64,000 nt of DNA, taken from Pseudonocardia terrae (GTDB lineage: Bacteria; Actinomycetota; Actinomycetes; Mycobacteriales; Pseudonocardiaceae). Position 1 is the stretch's first letter. The number at the start of each line of letters is the position of its first letter. A program made the translations under genes and the position numbers. The stretch covers positions 1 to 64,000 of the forward strand of contig NZ_JAJTTE010000005.1 of the NCBI RefSeq assembly GCF_021343995.1. Reading direction: 5' to 3'. The notes beneath the pieces were generated by a model. The model worked only from the letters and a program-made list of their open reading frames with translations. It searched no databases and was not told where the DNA came from. Shown piece after piece: positions 25,424-36,983 of the stretch.

Positions 25424-25780
25424 TCACGGCCGGGGCGGCACCGGCTCCCGTCCGCGGCGCAGTCGCCACCACACCGACGGCGCCGGCCGGTCGAACGGCG
25501 GCACGAGGCGGACGTCGGCCCAGTCGGCGTCGGAGAAGTAGGCCGCGCGCCGCCGTCGCCATTCCACGGCGAGCCCGCACAGGGCGTCGACGGGGAGCCC
25601 GGGCCCCCGGAGGCGGCGCACCGCGGCCAGGAACCAGGGCAGCAGCTCGTGGCAGAGCGGCTCCGGGGCGTCGGCATAGGTGCACTCGAGCTGGAGCACG
25701 GCGGCGTCGCACCCGATGCGGTACGCCAGCTCGGCCTGGTCGGCCTCCGGGTGCCGGGGCCGGTCCGTGGCGGTCCTCAC
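25424..25780 (-). CDS. Unrecognised 118-residue protein coupled to pqqE
   Basis: Starts GTG 25780 inside the pqqE stop (GTGA overlap), so translation is coupled and it is the last gene of the PQQ operon. The sequence is rich in Trp, Arg, Leu and Pro (YFSDADWADVRLVPPF, VWWRLRRG) with one internal segment ECTYADAPEPLCHELLPWFLAAVRRLRGPG that looks helical. It has four Cys, no CxxC, no signal peptide and no membrane helix. I do not recognise a family; it is not PqqF or PqqG (no HxxEH). Its position suggests a role in PQQ assembly, in handling PQQ, or in helping the dehydrogenase. Confidence 0.7.
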   Translation of the reverse strand: MRTATDRPRHPEADQAELAYRIGCDAAVLQLECTYADAPEPLCHELLPWFLAAVRRLRGPGLPVDALCGLAVEWRRRRAAYFSDADWADVRLVPPFDRPAPSVWWRLRRGREPVPPRP

Positions 25781-26868
25781 GCCGACCCCGCCCGGTGCGG
25801 GCGCGGGACCAGCGCCTCCACCCGTGGCCGCGCTCCGGAGTTGGCGGCCCGCACGAGGTCCTCGACGATCTCGTGGTCGGGTGAGAGGTGGCAGACGGGA
25901 TCGGTGCGGGCGGCGTCGCCGGTGAGCTGGAACGCCTGGCAGCGGCAGCCGCCGAAGTCGATCTCGCGCCGGTCGCAGCTCCGGCAGGGTTCCGGCATCC
26001 AGGCGGTGCCGCGGAACCGCTCGAACAGCGGCGACTCCGTCCAGATCCACTCCAGGGAGTTCTCCCGGACGTTCGCGCGGGGGAGCGGCAGCGTCTGCGC
26101 GGTGGGGCACGGCAGGGCGTCGCCGTTGGGGGCCACGGTGAGCTGCCGCGCGGCCCAGCCGCCCATGCAGGGCTTCGGGTAGCGCTCGTAGTAGTCCGGG
26201 AGCACGTAGACGACGTCCATCCGGCCGGCCAGCCGCGCGGCCGCCGCCTGCACGACCTCCTCGGCCCGGTCGAGCTGCTCCGCGGTGGGCAGCAGTGCGG
26301 CGCGGTTGCGCAGGGCCCACCCGTAGTACTGGGTGTTGGCCAGCTCGACGCGGTCGGCGCGCAGCTCCTCGGCCAGCCCGACGATGGCGGCGAGCCCGTC
26401 GATGTTCTGCCGGTGCAGCACGACGTTGACCGTGAGCGGCCAGCCCAGCTCCTTCACGATCCGCGCGGCCTCGATCTTGCGCGCGAACGACGGCGTCCCC
26501 GCGATCCGGTCCGACGCGCCGGGCTCGTCGGCCTGGATGCTGATCTGCACGTGGTCGAGGCCGGCCTCATGCAGCTCCTCCGCGCGGCGGCGGGACAGCC
26601 CGACGGCGCTGGTCACCAGGTTGGTGTAGAGGCCCAGTCCGGTCGCGTGCCGGACGAGCTCCACCAGATCGCGCCGCAGCAGCGGTTCGCCGCCGGAGAG
26701 GTGACACTGCAGGACGCCGAGGTCCCGGGCCTCGGCGAGGACCCGGAGCCATTCCGCGGTGTCCAGCTCGTCCCGGTAGCCGGCGAGGTCGAGCGGGTTG
26801 GAGCAGTACGGGCAGGCGAGCGGGCAGCGGTAGGTGAGCTCGGCCAGCAGCCCGAAGGGCTTGTTCAT
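25777..26868 (-). CDS. pqqE: PqqA peptide cyclase (radical SAM)
   Basis: Predicted 363-residue radical SAM enzyme that, with PqqD, forms the C-C cross-link between Glu and Tyr of PqqA, the first PQQ step. The [4Fe-4S]-SAM motif CPLACPYC is at residues ~15-22, HLSGGEPLLR follows, and the SPASM auxiliary-cluster Cys are at the C-terminus (CMGGW, then PEPCRSCDRREIDFGGCRCQAF). Length agrees with known PqqE (~370-380). The ATG overlaps the pqqD stop by 4 bases and the stop overlaps the next GTG, so the three genes are coupled. Confidence 0.96.
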   Translation of the reverse strand: MNKPFGLLAELTYRCPLACPYCSNPLDLAGYRDELDTAEWLRVLAEARDLGVLQCHLSGGEPLLRRDLVELVRHATGLGLYTNLVTSAVGLSRRRAEELHEAGLDHVQISIQADEPGASDRIAGTPSFARKIEAARIVKELGWPLTVNVVLHRQNIDGLAAIVGLAEELRADRVELANTQYYGWALRNRAALLPTAEQLDRAEEVVQAAAARLAGRMDVVYVLPDYYERYPKPCMGGWAARQLTVAPNGDALPCPTAQTLPLPRANVRENSLEWIWTESPLFERFRGTAWMPEPCRSCDRREIDFGGCRCQAFQLTGDAARTDPVCHLSPDHEIVEDLVRAANSGARPRVEALVPRPHRAGSA

Positions 26869-27224
26869 GTCGCCTCCGGGTCGGTCACCACGCACCGCCG
26901 GTCGACCCCGTCGGTCTCCTCCGGCTCGATCACCACGCACCGCCGGTCGACGAGACCGGCGAGGAAACCCTGCACGTCGGCCTCGGCCACGCGGGCGTAG
27001 CGGCCCCGCAGCTCCGCGACGATCCCCGCGACCGTCCGACGGCCGTCGCACAGCTCGAGGACGTCCGCCCCCGTGCGGTTCAGGACGACCACGCACTCCG
27101 GGCGCAGCAGGACGTGCCGCTCCCGCGAGGGGTCGAAGGTCAGCCGGACGTGCCGTGCCAGCCGGGGGCGCCCGGACACGGACACCGCGTCGGCCACGGC
27201 GGACTCGGGCGAGCTCATCGGCAT
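26865..27224 (-). CDS. pqqD: PqqA-binding chaperone PqqD with duplicated C-terminus
   Basis: Predicted 119-residue RiPP recognition element that binds PqqA and presents it to PqqE. The core is typical (PRLARHVRLTFDPSRERHVLLRPE, TGADVLELCDGRRTVAGIVAEL). It is longer than usual (~90-95) because of a ~20-residue N-terminal tail and a C-terminal in-frame duplication: DRRCVVIEPEETDGV is followed by DRRCVVTDPEAT. ATG 27224 shares one base with the pqqC stop. The second copy of the repeat brings the coding sequence to the ATGA overlap with pqqE. Confidence 0.94.
   Translation of the reverse strand: MPMSSPESAVADAVSVSGRPRLARHVRLTFDPSRERHVLLRPECVVVLNRTGADVLELCDGRRTVAGIVAELRGRYARVAEADVQGFLAGLVDRRCVVIEPEETDGVDRRCVVTDPEAT
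26873..26951. repeat. 34-bp direct duplication inside pqqD (45-bp offset)
   Basis: 26873-26906 and 26918-26951 are 34-bp copies differing at two positions; the inner 22 bases are identical. The 45-bp offset is 15 codons, so the frame is kept. Confidence 0.9.
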
Positions 27225-27940
27225 CACTCCGGGTAGGCCCGGTCGACGGCGTCCATGAGGCTCCAGAGCACGTCGCACTTGAACGTCAGCGCGGCCACCG
27301 CCCGCTCCTGCTCCTCGGCCGTGCGGCAGCGCTCGACCACGACCTCCAGGGCGTGCTCCGAGTCCCGCGGCGCCTGGTGCAGCCGGTTCCGGAAGTAGGT
27401 CAGGCCGTCCCGGTCGATCCAGGGGTAGTACCGCTCGAACGCGGCGAGCCGCTCGGCCATCAGGTCGGGCGCGAAGAGCTCGGTGAGCGACGACGCCACG
27501 GCGTCCACCCAGGGCTGTGTGCGGGCGAAGGTCACGTAGGCGTCGACGGCGAACCGCACCCCGGGGACGAGGTGCCGGTGGTCGAGGACCTCCTCGCGGG
27601 GCAGCCCCGCGGCCTCGCCGAGGCGCAGCCAGGCCTCGATGCCGCCCTCGGTGCCCGTCGTGCCGTCGTGGTCGACGATGCGCCGGATCCACCGCCGCCG
27701 GACGTCGAGGTCGGGGCAGTTGGCCAGGATCGCCGCGTCCTTGCGGGGGATGTTCTCCTGGTAGTAGAAGCGGTTGGCCACCCAGCCCCGGATCTGCGCG
27801 GGGGTCAGCAGGCCCGCGTTCATCCGCACGTGGAACGGGTGCTGGTCGTGGTAGCGCTGCGACCGCGCCCGCAGCGCGTCGACGAAGCCCTGCGTGGTCC
27901 CGGTCGTGTCGGCACCGGTCCTGTCGGTCGTGGCCGTCAT
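27224..27940 (-). CDS. pqqC: Pyrroloquinoline-quinone synthase PqqC
   Basis: Predicted 238-residue cofactor-less oxidase catalysing the final eight-electron oxidation and ring closure to PQQ. Characteristic segments are visible: [43 protein letters not shown] in sequence near residues 40-85 (key residues H, R, Y, K), [16 protein letters not shown], and the all-helical C-terminus with [20 protein letters not shown]. Length is close to the family norm (~240-250). It begins 8 bases after pqqB and shares its last base with pqqD. Confidence 0.96.
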   Translation of the reverse strand: MTATTDRTGADTTGTTQGFVDALRARSQRYHDQHPFHVRMNAGLLTPAQIRGWVANRFYYQENIPRKDAAILANCPDLDVRRRWIRRIVDHDGTTGTEGGIEAWLRLGEAAGLPREEVLDHRHLVPGVRFAVDAYVTFARTQPWVDAVASSLTELFAPDLMAERLAAFERYYPWIDRDGLTYFRNRLHQAPRDSEHALEVVVERCRTAEEQERAVAALTFKCDVLWSLMDAVDRAYPE

Positions 27941-27948
27941 GGCACCCC

Positions 27949-28842
27949 CTAGACCTCCACCTCGAGGCCGTCCGTGGCGATCTCCACCCCGCGCCGCTCG
28001 ACGGCCCGGCGCTCCGGGGAGTCCTCCAGCAGCACGGGGTTGGTGTTGTTCAGGTGGACGTAGATCGTCCGCGCGACGGGTAGCGCCGCGACCTGCTCCA
28101 GGCTGCCGCCGGGGCCGTCCATCGGGACGTGCCCCATGTCGCGTGCGGTCTTCGACGCCAGCCCGAGCCGAGCCATCTCGTCGTCGCTCCAGCACGTGCC
28201 GTCGAGGAGCAGGCAGGCGCAGTCCCGCAGCTGTGCGTGCACCTCCGCGGTGAGCTCCTGCACGCCGGGCAGGTACACCGCGGCCCGGCCGCTGCGGGTG
28301 TCGGTCAGCCGGTACCCGACGACCCGTCCCTCGGCCCGCCCCGGCCCGAACCGCGCGGCCTTCCTCGTCGGGACGTCGAAGGCGCGGTAGGAGAGCCCCT
28401 CGCCGAGCGTGACGTCGACACCCGGGACGACGGGGCGCCAGTCGACCGCGCAGTAGCGCTCGAGCGTCCGCAGCAGCGCGGACCCCTCGCACAACGTCTC
28501 GCGCACCGCGGCCGTGGCGTGCAGCTCCAGCGCCCGCGCCTCGCGCAGGAGCAGCAGTCCGAGCGTGTGGTCCAGCTCGGCGTCCGTGAGCAGCACGGCC
28601 CGCACCGGGGTCGCCCGGCCCGGCTGTGGGTGCAGGGCGGGGAAGGCCTCGATCTGCGCGCGGACGTCGGGCGAGGCGTTGAGCAGGAACCACGAGCTGC
28701 GGTCCACGCTCACCGCGACCGACGACTGCGTGCGGGGCAGGCACGGCCGGGAGCCCGCGCGCACCGCCCGGCACCCCGGGCAGTCGCAGTTCCACTGCGG
28801 GAACCCGCCGCCCGCGGCCGCTCCGAGCACCCGCAGCCACAT
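27949..28842 (-). CDS. pqqB: PQQ biosynthesis metallo-hydroxylase PqqB
   Basis: Predicted 297-residue metallo-beta-lactamase-fold iron hydroxylase acting on the Glu-Tyr intermediate. The diagnostic N-terminus [22 protein letters not shown] contains the structural zinc Cys (C-x-C-x-x-C), and [19 protein letters not shown] carries the metal-binding Asp-His. Length matches (~300). I chose ATG 28842, directly before the LRVLG strand; an in-frame GTG four codons upstream (28854) is equally near the weak GTGGGGG ribosome site. It follows pqqA by 65 bases containing a small hairpin. Confidence 0.95.
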   Translation of the reverse strand: MWLRVLGAAAGGGFPQWNCDCPGCRAVRAGSRPCLPRTQSSVAVSVDRSSWFLLNASPDVRAQIEAFPALHPQPGRATPVRAVLLTDAELDHTLGLLLLREARALELHATAAVRETLCEGSALLRTLERYCAVDWRPVVPGVDVTLGEGLSYRAFDVPTRKAARFGPGRAEGRVVGYRLTDTRSGRAAVYLPGVQELTAEVHAQLRDCACLLLDGTCWSDDEMARLGLASKTARDMGHVPMDGPGGSLEQVAALPVARTIYVHLNNTNPVLLEDSPERRAVERRGVEIATDGLEVEV

Positions 28843-28907
28843 CCGGCACCACACCCCCACGGACGGTGAGGTGCGCGGGGTGGCCCGGCCCACCTCTCGC
28901 GATTCGG

Positions 28908-29003
28908 TCAGCCCTCCCTCCGGGCGACGTACATCGTCACCTCGGGAGCGACGCCGATCTCGTCGAACTCCGGTGGCTCCCACGTGATGAGCTGGGACTC
29001 CAT
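28908..29003 (-). CDS. pqqA: PQQ precursor peptide PqqA
   Basis: A 31-residue peptide from ATG 29003 with a strong ribosome-binding site (GGGGAGG, 6-7 bases upstream). Its C-terminal half contains [11 protein letters not shown]: the Glu (21) and Tyr (25) in E-V-T-M-Y are exactly spaced (E-x3-Y) as the two residues that PqqE cross-links. The N-terminal part (WEPPEFDEI) acts as leader recognised by PqqD. Located 51 bases after the dehydrogenase and 65 before pqqB, so the precursor is expressed with both. Confidence 0.96.
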   Translation of the reverse strand: MESQLITWEPPEFDEIGVAPEVTMYVARREG

Positions 29004-29054
29004 GGATTCACCTCCCCTCTGCGCCCGATGTGCGGCACAGGAACGGCACGGGTA

Positions 29055-30755
29055 CTACCGGGACGGGGTCCCCTCCGGCAGGGCGAAGGCGATCAGCGCG
29101 CTGCCGTGACCGGCGCCGAGCATGCCGGGCAGGAAGCCCTCGGCCCAGCCGCCCCACCCGACCGGCACGACGACGAACTGCCGGCCGTCGACCGAGTAGG
29201 TGGTCGGGCTGCTGTGGTGGCCGCTGCCGCACTGGAACTGCCAGAGCAGCTCACCGGTGCGGGCGTCGAGCGCGTTGAACTCGCCCGAGGGCGTGCCGGC
29301 GAACACCAGATTGCCGGCCGTGGCCAGCACCGACGCGCACATCGGCAGGTTGTTGCGCCAGCGCCACTTCTCCTCGCCGTTCGCGTCGAAGGCACTGACG
29401 TAGCCCGTCATGTCCTCGATGTCGACCTGAACGCCCGCGCCCCAGTAGGGGATGCTCTCCTTGAACTCGCGGCGGCGCCGGGTGGCCGTGGCGCCCACGT
29501 CCTGGATCGGGACGTAGAACAGCTCGGTCTCCGGGCTGTAGGCCGCGTGCGTCCACTCCTTGGCGCCGGCAGGGCCCGGGTAGAAGTGGACCGGGTCACC
29601 CTCCTTGTCGGGGTACCGCGCGGGCGTCACCTTGCCGTCGCGGGTGATGTTGCCCCAGTCGATCCGGTCCACGAACGGCGTGATCTGGACCAGCTCACCG
29701 TTCGTGCGGTCGACGACGAAGAAGTAGCCGTTCTTGTCGAAGTGCCCGAGCAGCTTGCGCCCCTCCGACTCGAACAGGATGCACTCGGAGATGCTGTCGT
29801 AGTCCCAGACGTCGTGCGGGGTGCACTGGTAGTGCCAGCGGATCTGCCCGCTGTCCGCGTCGACGGCGACGATGCTGTCGGTGAAGAGGTTGTCGCCCTC
29901 GCGGACCTCGCCGTCGAAGTCCGGTGCCGGGTTGCCCGTGCCGATGTACAGCAGGTTCGTCTCGGGGTCGAAGGTGCCGGTCAGCCAGCAGTTCGCCCCG
30001 CCCCGGGCCCACGCCTGGCCGTCGGAAGGCCAGGTCTCGGAACCGGGCTCACCCGGCTTCGGGACCATGTAGCAGCGCCAGACGTGCTCGCCGCTGTCGA
30101 GGTCGAACGCGTCCAGGTGGCCGCGGACGCCGAACTCGCCGCCGGAGCTGCCGACGACGACCATGTTCTTCACGACCAGCGGGGCGACCGTCGCGCTCTC
30201 GCCGGCTCGGACGTCGCCGTACGTCTTGTCCCAGATCTTCTTTCCGGTGGCCGCGTCGAGCGCGATCACGTGCGCGTTCGGGGTGACCGAGAAGACCTTC
30301 CCCTTCGCCACGGCGACGCCGCGGTTCACGTTCCCGCAGCACAGCGAGATGTCGAACGGGGTGGCGTGCTTGTACCGCCAGATCTCGGTGCCCGTCTTCG
30401 CGTCGAGGGCCCACACCCAGCCGTCCCAGCCGGAGACGTACATGATCCCGTCGACGACGAGCGGGCTGGCCTCGAAGGCGTATGTCGACGCGCCGGCGAT
30501 CATGCCGCTCGTCCCGGACTGGAAGATCCAGGCGGGGCCGATGCCCTTGACGTTCTCGGTGTTGATCTGGTCGAGCGGGCTGAACCGCTGGCCGTTGTAG
30601 GCGCCGTAGTAGGTGAGCCAGTTCTGCGGCTCCGAGCGGGCGTCGAGGATGCGCTCGTACGTCACGTTCTCGACGACCGGCGGTGCCGTGCCGTGCTTGC
30701 CGCTCAGATCGCCCTGGTCGATGGCCTCGCCGGCGTCGACGTACTCGACGGTCAT
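29055..30755 (-). CDS. PQQ-dependent alcohol/methanol dehydrogenase, lanthanide-type, without signal peptide
   Basis: Predicted 566-residue eight-bladed propeller quinoprotein. Seen: the vicinal disulfide Cys pair ISLCCGNVNRG (139-140), metal/PQQ ligands in GGEFGVRGH (Glu 207), IGTGNP (Asn 275) and WDYD (Asp 318 catalytic, Asp 320 extra), and repeated W-docking motifs (ALDAKTGTEIWRY). By family knowledge, an Asp two residues after the catalytic Asp marks lanthanide-dependent enzymes (XoxF/PedH type). There is no CxxCH haem domain. Family members are normally periplasmic, yet the N-terminus MTVEYVDAGEAIDQ has no signal sequence and ATG 30755 is fixed by GGAAGGAG 6 bases upstream. The substrate could be methanol or a longer alcohol. 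Confidence 0.9.
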   Translation of the reverse strand: MTVEYVDAGEAIDQGDLSGKHGTAPPVVENVTYERILDARSEPQNWLTYYGAYNGQRFSPLDQINTENVKGIGPAWIFQSGTSGMIAGASTYAFEASPLVVDGIMYVSGWDGWVWALDAKTGTEIWRYKHATPFDISLCCGNVNRGVAVAKGKVFSVTPNAHVIALDAATGKKIWDKTYGDVRAGESATVAPLVVKNMVVVGSSGGEFGVRGHLDAFDLDSGEHVWRCYMVPKPGEPGSETWPSDGQAWARGGANCWLTGTFDPETNLLYIGTGNPAPDFDGEVREGDNLFTDSIVAVDADSGQIRWHYQCTPHDVWDYDSISECILFESEGRKLLGHFDKNGYFFVVDRTNGELVQITPFVDRIDWGNITRDGKVTPARYPDKEGDPVHFYPGPAGAKEWTHAAYSPETELFYVPIQDVGATATRRRREFKESIPYWGAGVQVDIEDMTGYVSAFDANGEEKWRWRNNLPMCASVLATAGNLVFAGTPSGEFNALDARTGELLWQFQCGSGHHSSPTTYSVDGRQFVVVPVGWGGWAEGFLPGMLGAGHGSALIAFALPEGTPSR

Positions 30756-30768
30756 GGTCTGCTCCTTC

Positions 30769-31236
30769 CTACGGCCGCGGCTGTTCGGGTCGGTCGAGGC
30801 GGGCCTCGGGCGGGACGTCGCCCAGGACGACGATGGCGCCGGTCAGCCCGCGGCCCTCGTCGTTTCCGGTGGGCGAGCTGAACCAGTAGTAGCCGGGGCC
30901 GTCGAGATTGAGCTTCGCCCGCCCGCGGGAATGGTTCACCAACCAGATGAACTTCCGGTCCCCATTGCTGGGGAACAGCGCGCAGTGCGTGTTCAGATCG
31001 TCGTTGAAGATCTCGATCTCGAGGTCGCCGCCGTGCGGCATGACGATGACGGCGGGGTCCCACGCGATCTCGTCCGGGTTGATCCGGAGGCGGACGTGCA
31101 TCGTGCCGTCTTCGTGCTCCTTGGCCTGTTCGATGTTGCCGGTCGTGATGACACGTCCGATGGGGCCTTTGTTCTGGGTGTCCAGCCCCAGCTTGTGCAG
31201 CAGTTCCGCCCGATCCTGGGCGCTACTGGTCGTCAT
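30769..31236 (-). CDS. Cupredoxin-like PQQ-associated protein (MSMEG_3727-type)
   Basis: Predicted 155-residue protein that ends 13 bases before the dehydrogenase, so the two are certainly co-transcribed. It resembles the small proteins that accompany mycobacterial PQQ dehydrogenases (MSMEG_3727 type, recalled). The C-terminal two thirds look like a cupredoxin sandwich (PHGGDLEIEIFNDD, NTHCALFPSNG, GYYWFSSPTGNDEGRGLTGAIVVLG), but the usual Cu ligands are missing: the C-P-x-x-H-x-x-x-x-M loop reads SSPTGNDEGRGLTG. No signal peptide. AGGAGG lies 7 bases before ATG 31236. Possible role: electron acceptor, scaffold or PQQ/metal loading. Confidence 0.75.
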   Translation of the reverse strand: MTTSSAQDRAELLHKLGLDTQNKGPIGRVITTGNIEQAKEHEDGTMHVRLRINPDEIAWDPAVIVMPHGGDLEIEIFNDDLNTHCALFPSNGDRKFIWLVNHSRGRAKLNLDGPGYYWFSSPTGNDEGRGLTGAIVVLGDVPPEARLDRPEQPRP

Positions 31237-31310
31237 CGGCTTCGCCTCCTGGTTGGCGCCTGTCCGCGTGTCGTCCGCCTCGCGCGCCCGGCGGCCCGCC
31301 GGTCCGGGAT

Positions 31311-31360
31311 CGGTGTCACGCCCCGTCGAACCGGTGCGCGACGACCGGCCCGGTGTCACG
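31311..31360 (-). promoter_or_regulatory. Paired direct repeats upstream of the PQQ-dehydrogenase operon
   Basis: CGGTGTCACG occurs at 31311-31320 and 31351-31360, exactly 40 bases apart (near four helical turns), 75-125 bases upstream of the first operon gene. LytTR domains bind direct repeats, and the regulator gene is adjacent, so this is a candidate operator. The rest of the 31237-31604 spacer presumably holds the operon promoter, which I could not place. Confidence 0.35.
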
Positions 31361-31604
31361 GGCATCGGTCGCTGTCGGTCGTCTCGAAAGCCGTCCGGAA
31401 TTGTGCACGACGATCGCCGGGAACGGCGGTCGCCATTCGCGATCGACCCCGCCCCGAATTCGTTCGCCGGAGAGGCAAAACGTTACGCCGGTCACAGGAG
31501 AAGCGGCAAGGTCAGGTACCGGCTCGCGGTACGGAGCACCGTTCGTTCGGCCGGAGCTACCGTTCCCCCGCGATCCGGTGCCGCCGGAAGATCGCCGATC
31601 CGGG

Positions 31605-33008
31605 TCAGATCCCGAGGGCCCGCCGCACCCCGGGCGCGTTGCGCCGCGACACCGGCACCCGGACGCCCGCGCGGTCGTCGAGGATCAGCGACAGCTCGCC
31701 CTTGTCGCCGCGCTCGACCTCCCGGACACGGTCGAGATTCACCACGTACCGGCGGTGGACCCGCAGGAAGCCGGCGTCGGCGAGCTCCTCGTCGAGCCGG
31801 TCGAGGCCGGCGGAGGCGGCCCGCAGGCGCCCCTCGTCGGTCGAGAGCCAGACGTCGTTGCCGTCGGCCTCGGCGAGGCAGACCTCCGCCGGCCGCAGCA
31901 GCACCAGGCGGTTCTCGCGCAGGGCGACGAGCCGCCGCCTTGTGCCCTGCGGCACCCGCGGCCGGGCCGGCGCCTCGAGCTCTCCCAGCGACTCCCCGTC
32001 GACGCTGCCGAACGCCAGCAGGCTCCCCACCAGCCGGCCTGAGACGAACACCGGGCGGACGCTGACCGGCGTGGGTTCCTCGGCGAGGTGGGTGAAGACC
32101 TGCGTGGCACCCACCCAGTCCGGGTTGTGCGCCGCCTGCCGGTCGGCGTAGCGCGCGATGCCGATCAGGTCGGGCAGCCCAGGGTTCCAGCGCACCGTCG
32201 GGTCGATCGCCGGGGTGGCGGCGGGGACGCCCATGAGCACGCTCGCCGTCTCGTCGGCGATCACCACCTTGCCCGCCGTGTCCATCGCGGCGAGCGCGGC
32301 ACCCGGCCGGGCACGGGCCTGTGTGAACGCCGCGACCAGCGCGGTCCCGCTGTCCCGGGCGCGGCTGCGCAGCGTGCGTCGCGTCGTGGCGACCGCCTGC
32401 GAGAGCCAGGCGCCCGTCGCGTCGGGCAGGGCGGTGCGCCAGCAGGAGATGTTGAGGACGGCGATCGGGGCCCGGGTCACGACGTCGCGCACCGCGATGC
32501 CGGCGCAGACCCAGTTGTGGAAGGCCCGGCACCAGTGCTCGGCGCCGCGGACCAGGACCGGGCCGTGTCCCTCCAGCGCCGTGCCCATGCCGTTCGTGCC
32601 CGCCGCGCACTCCGACCAGCAGAACCAGGGCGCCAGGTTGGCGTCCGACGCCCGGCCCAGCGTGGTGTGGTTCCCCCACGCGGCGAGGATCCGCCCGGTC
32701 GCGTCGGCGACGGTGACGATGCCGCTGAGGTTGTCGACGTCCTGGGCCACGGAAGCTGCCAGGCCGCCCAGCTCGGTGAACACGACGTCGTGCTCGAGCG
32801 TGTGGTCGATCTGCTCGACGGCGACCGGCGCGGCCTGCAGGTGCGGGTCGACGCGGTACTGCTCCCGGCAGCGGTGCCAGGACACCACCACCTCCGGGCG
32901 GACCCCGGGGACGTTGTCCTCGCCCTCCACGAACCGCTCCCACGCCGCGAGCACGGTGTCCCGGTAGGGGGTCGCCGCCGTGGGGCCGAGCCGGTGTACG
33001 TCGTTCAT
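31605..33008 (-). CDS. GAF-LytTR transcriptional regulator of the PQQ operon
   Basis: Predicted 467-residue cytosolic regulator. The N-terminal ~190 residues resemble the AcoR/GAF sensor module of alcohol- and acetoin-responsive activators (RPEVVVSWHRC, LSGIVTVADATGRILAAWGNH, GTNGMGTALEG, HWCRAFHNWVCAG); a second PAS/GAF-like part follows, and the C-terminal ~100 residues are a LytTR DNA-binding domain (LRVHRRYVVNLDRVREVERGDKGELSLILDD). A sigma-54 AAA+ domain and Fis helix are absent, so the sensor has been joined to LytTR. It lies 368 bases upstream of the dehydrogenase-pqq operon on the same strand and is the obvious regulator. ATG 33008; a longer start at 33059 is possible. Confidence 0.85.
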   Translation of the reverse strand: MNDVHRLGPTAATPYRDTVLAAWERFVEGEDNVPGVRPEVVVSWHRCREQYRVDPHLQAAPVAVEQIDHTLEHDVVFTELGGLAASVAQDVDNLSGIVTVADATGRILAAWGNHTTLGRASDANLAPWFCWSECAAGTNGMGTALEGHGPVLVRGAEHWCRAFHNWVCAGIAVRDVVTRAPIAVLNISCWRTALPDATGAWLSQAVATTRRTLRSRARDSGTALVAAFTQARARPGAALAAMDTAGKVVIADETASVLMGVPAATPAIDPTVRWNPGLPDLIGIARYADRQAAHNPDWVGATQVFTHLAEEPTPVSVRPVFVSGRLVGSLLAFGSVDGESLGELEAPARPRVPQGTRRRLVALRENRLVLLRPAEVCLAEADGNDVWLSTDEGRLRAASAGLDRLDEELADAGFLRVHRRYVVNLDRVREVERGDKGELSLILDDRAGVRVPVSRRNAPGVRRALGI

Positions 33009-33082
33009 CAGGAGACCACTCGTCGTTGAGCGCAGCCAGGGAGGTCCCACTGTAGGCACCGGCGCACCCGTGCGTCAGCAGA

Positions 33083-33121
33083 CGAAAGGGCCCCCGGGAC
33101 GACGTCCCGAGGGCCCTTTCG
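33083..33121 (-). terminator. Terminator of katG
   Basis: CGAAAGGGCCC (83-93) pairs with GGGCCCTTTCG (111-121), with an additional inner CGGGAC/GTCCCG stem. It begins 38 bases after the katG stop on the minus strand, giving a long, nearly perfect hairpin. Confidence 0.8.
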
Positions 33122-33158
33122 GGTCAGCGGCGCTCAAAGCGCCCCGCGGTCCGCGGGA

Positions 33159-36983
<3,825 letters not shown>

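Noticed and set aside
29055..30755. Quinohaemoprotein (haem c domain) in the PQQ dehydrogenase
   Set aside because: No CxxCH motif; the C-terminus ends with the propeller and a short tail (QCGSGHH is not a haem site).
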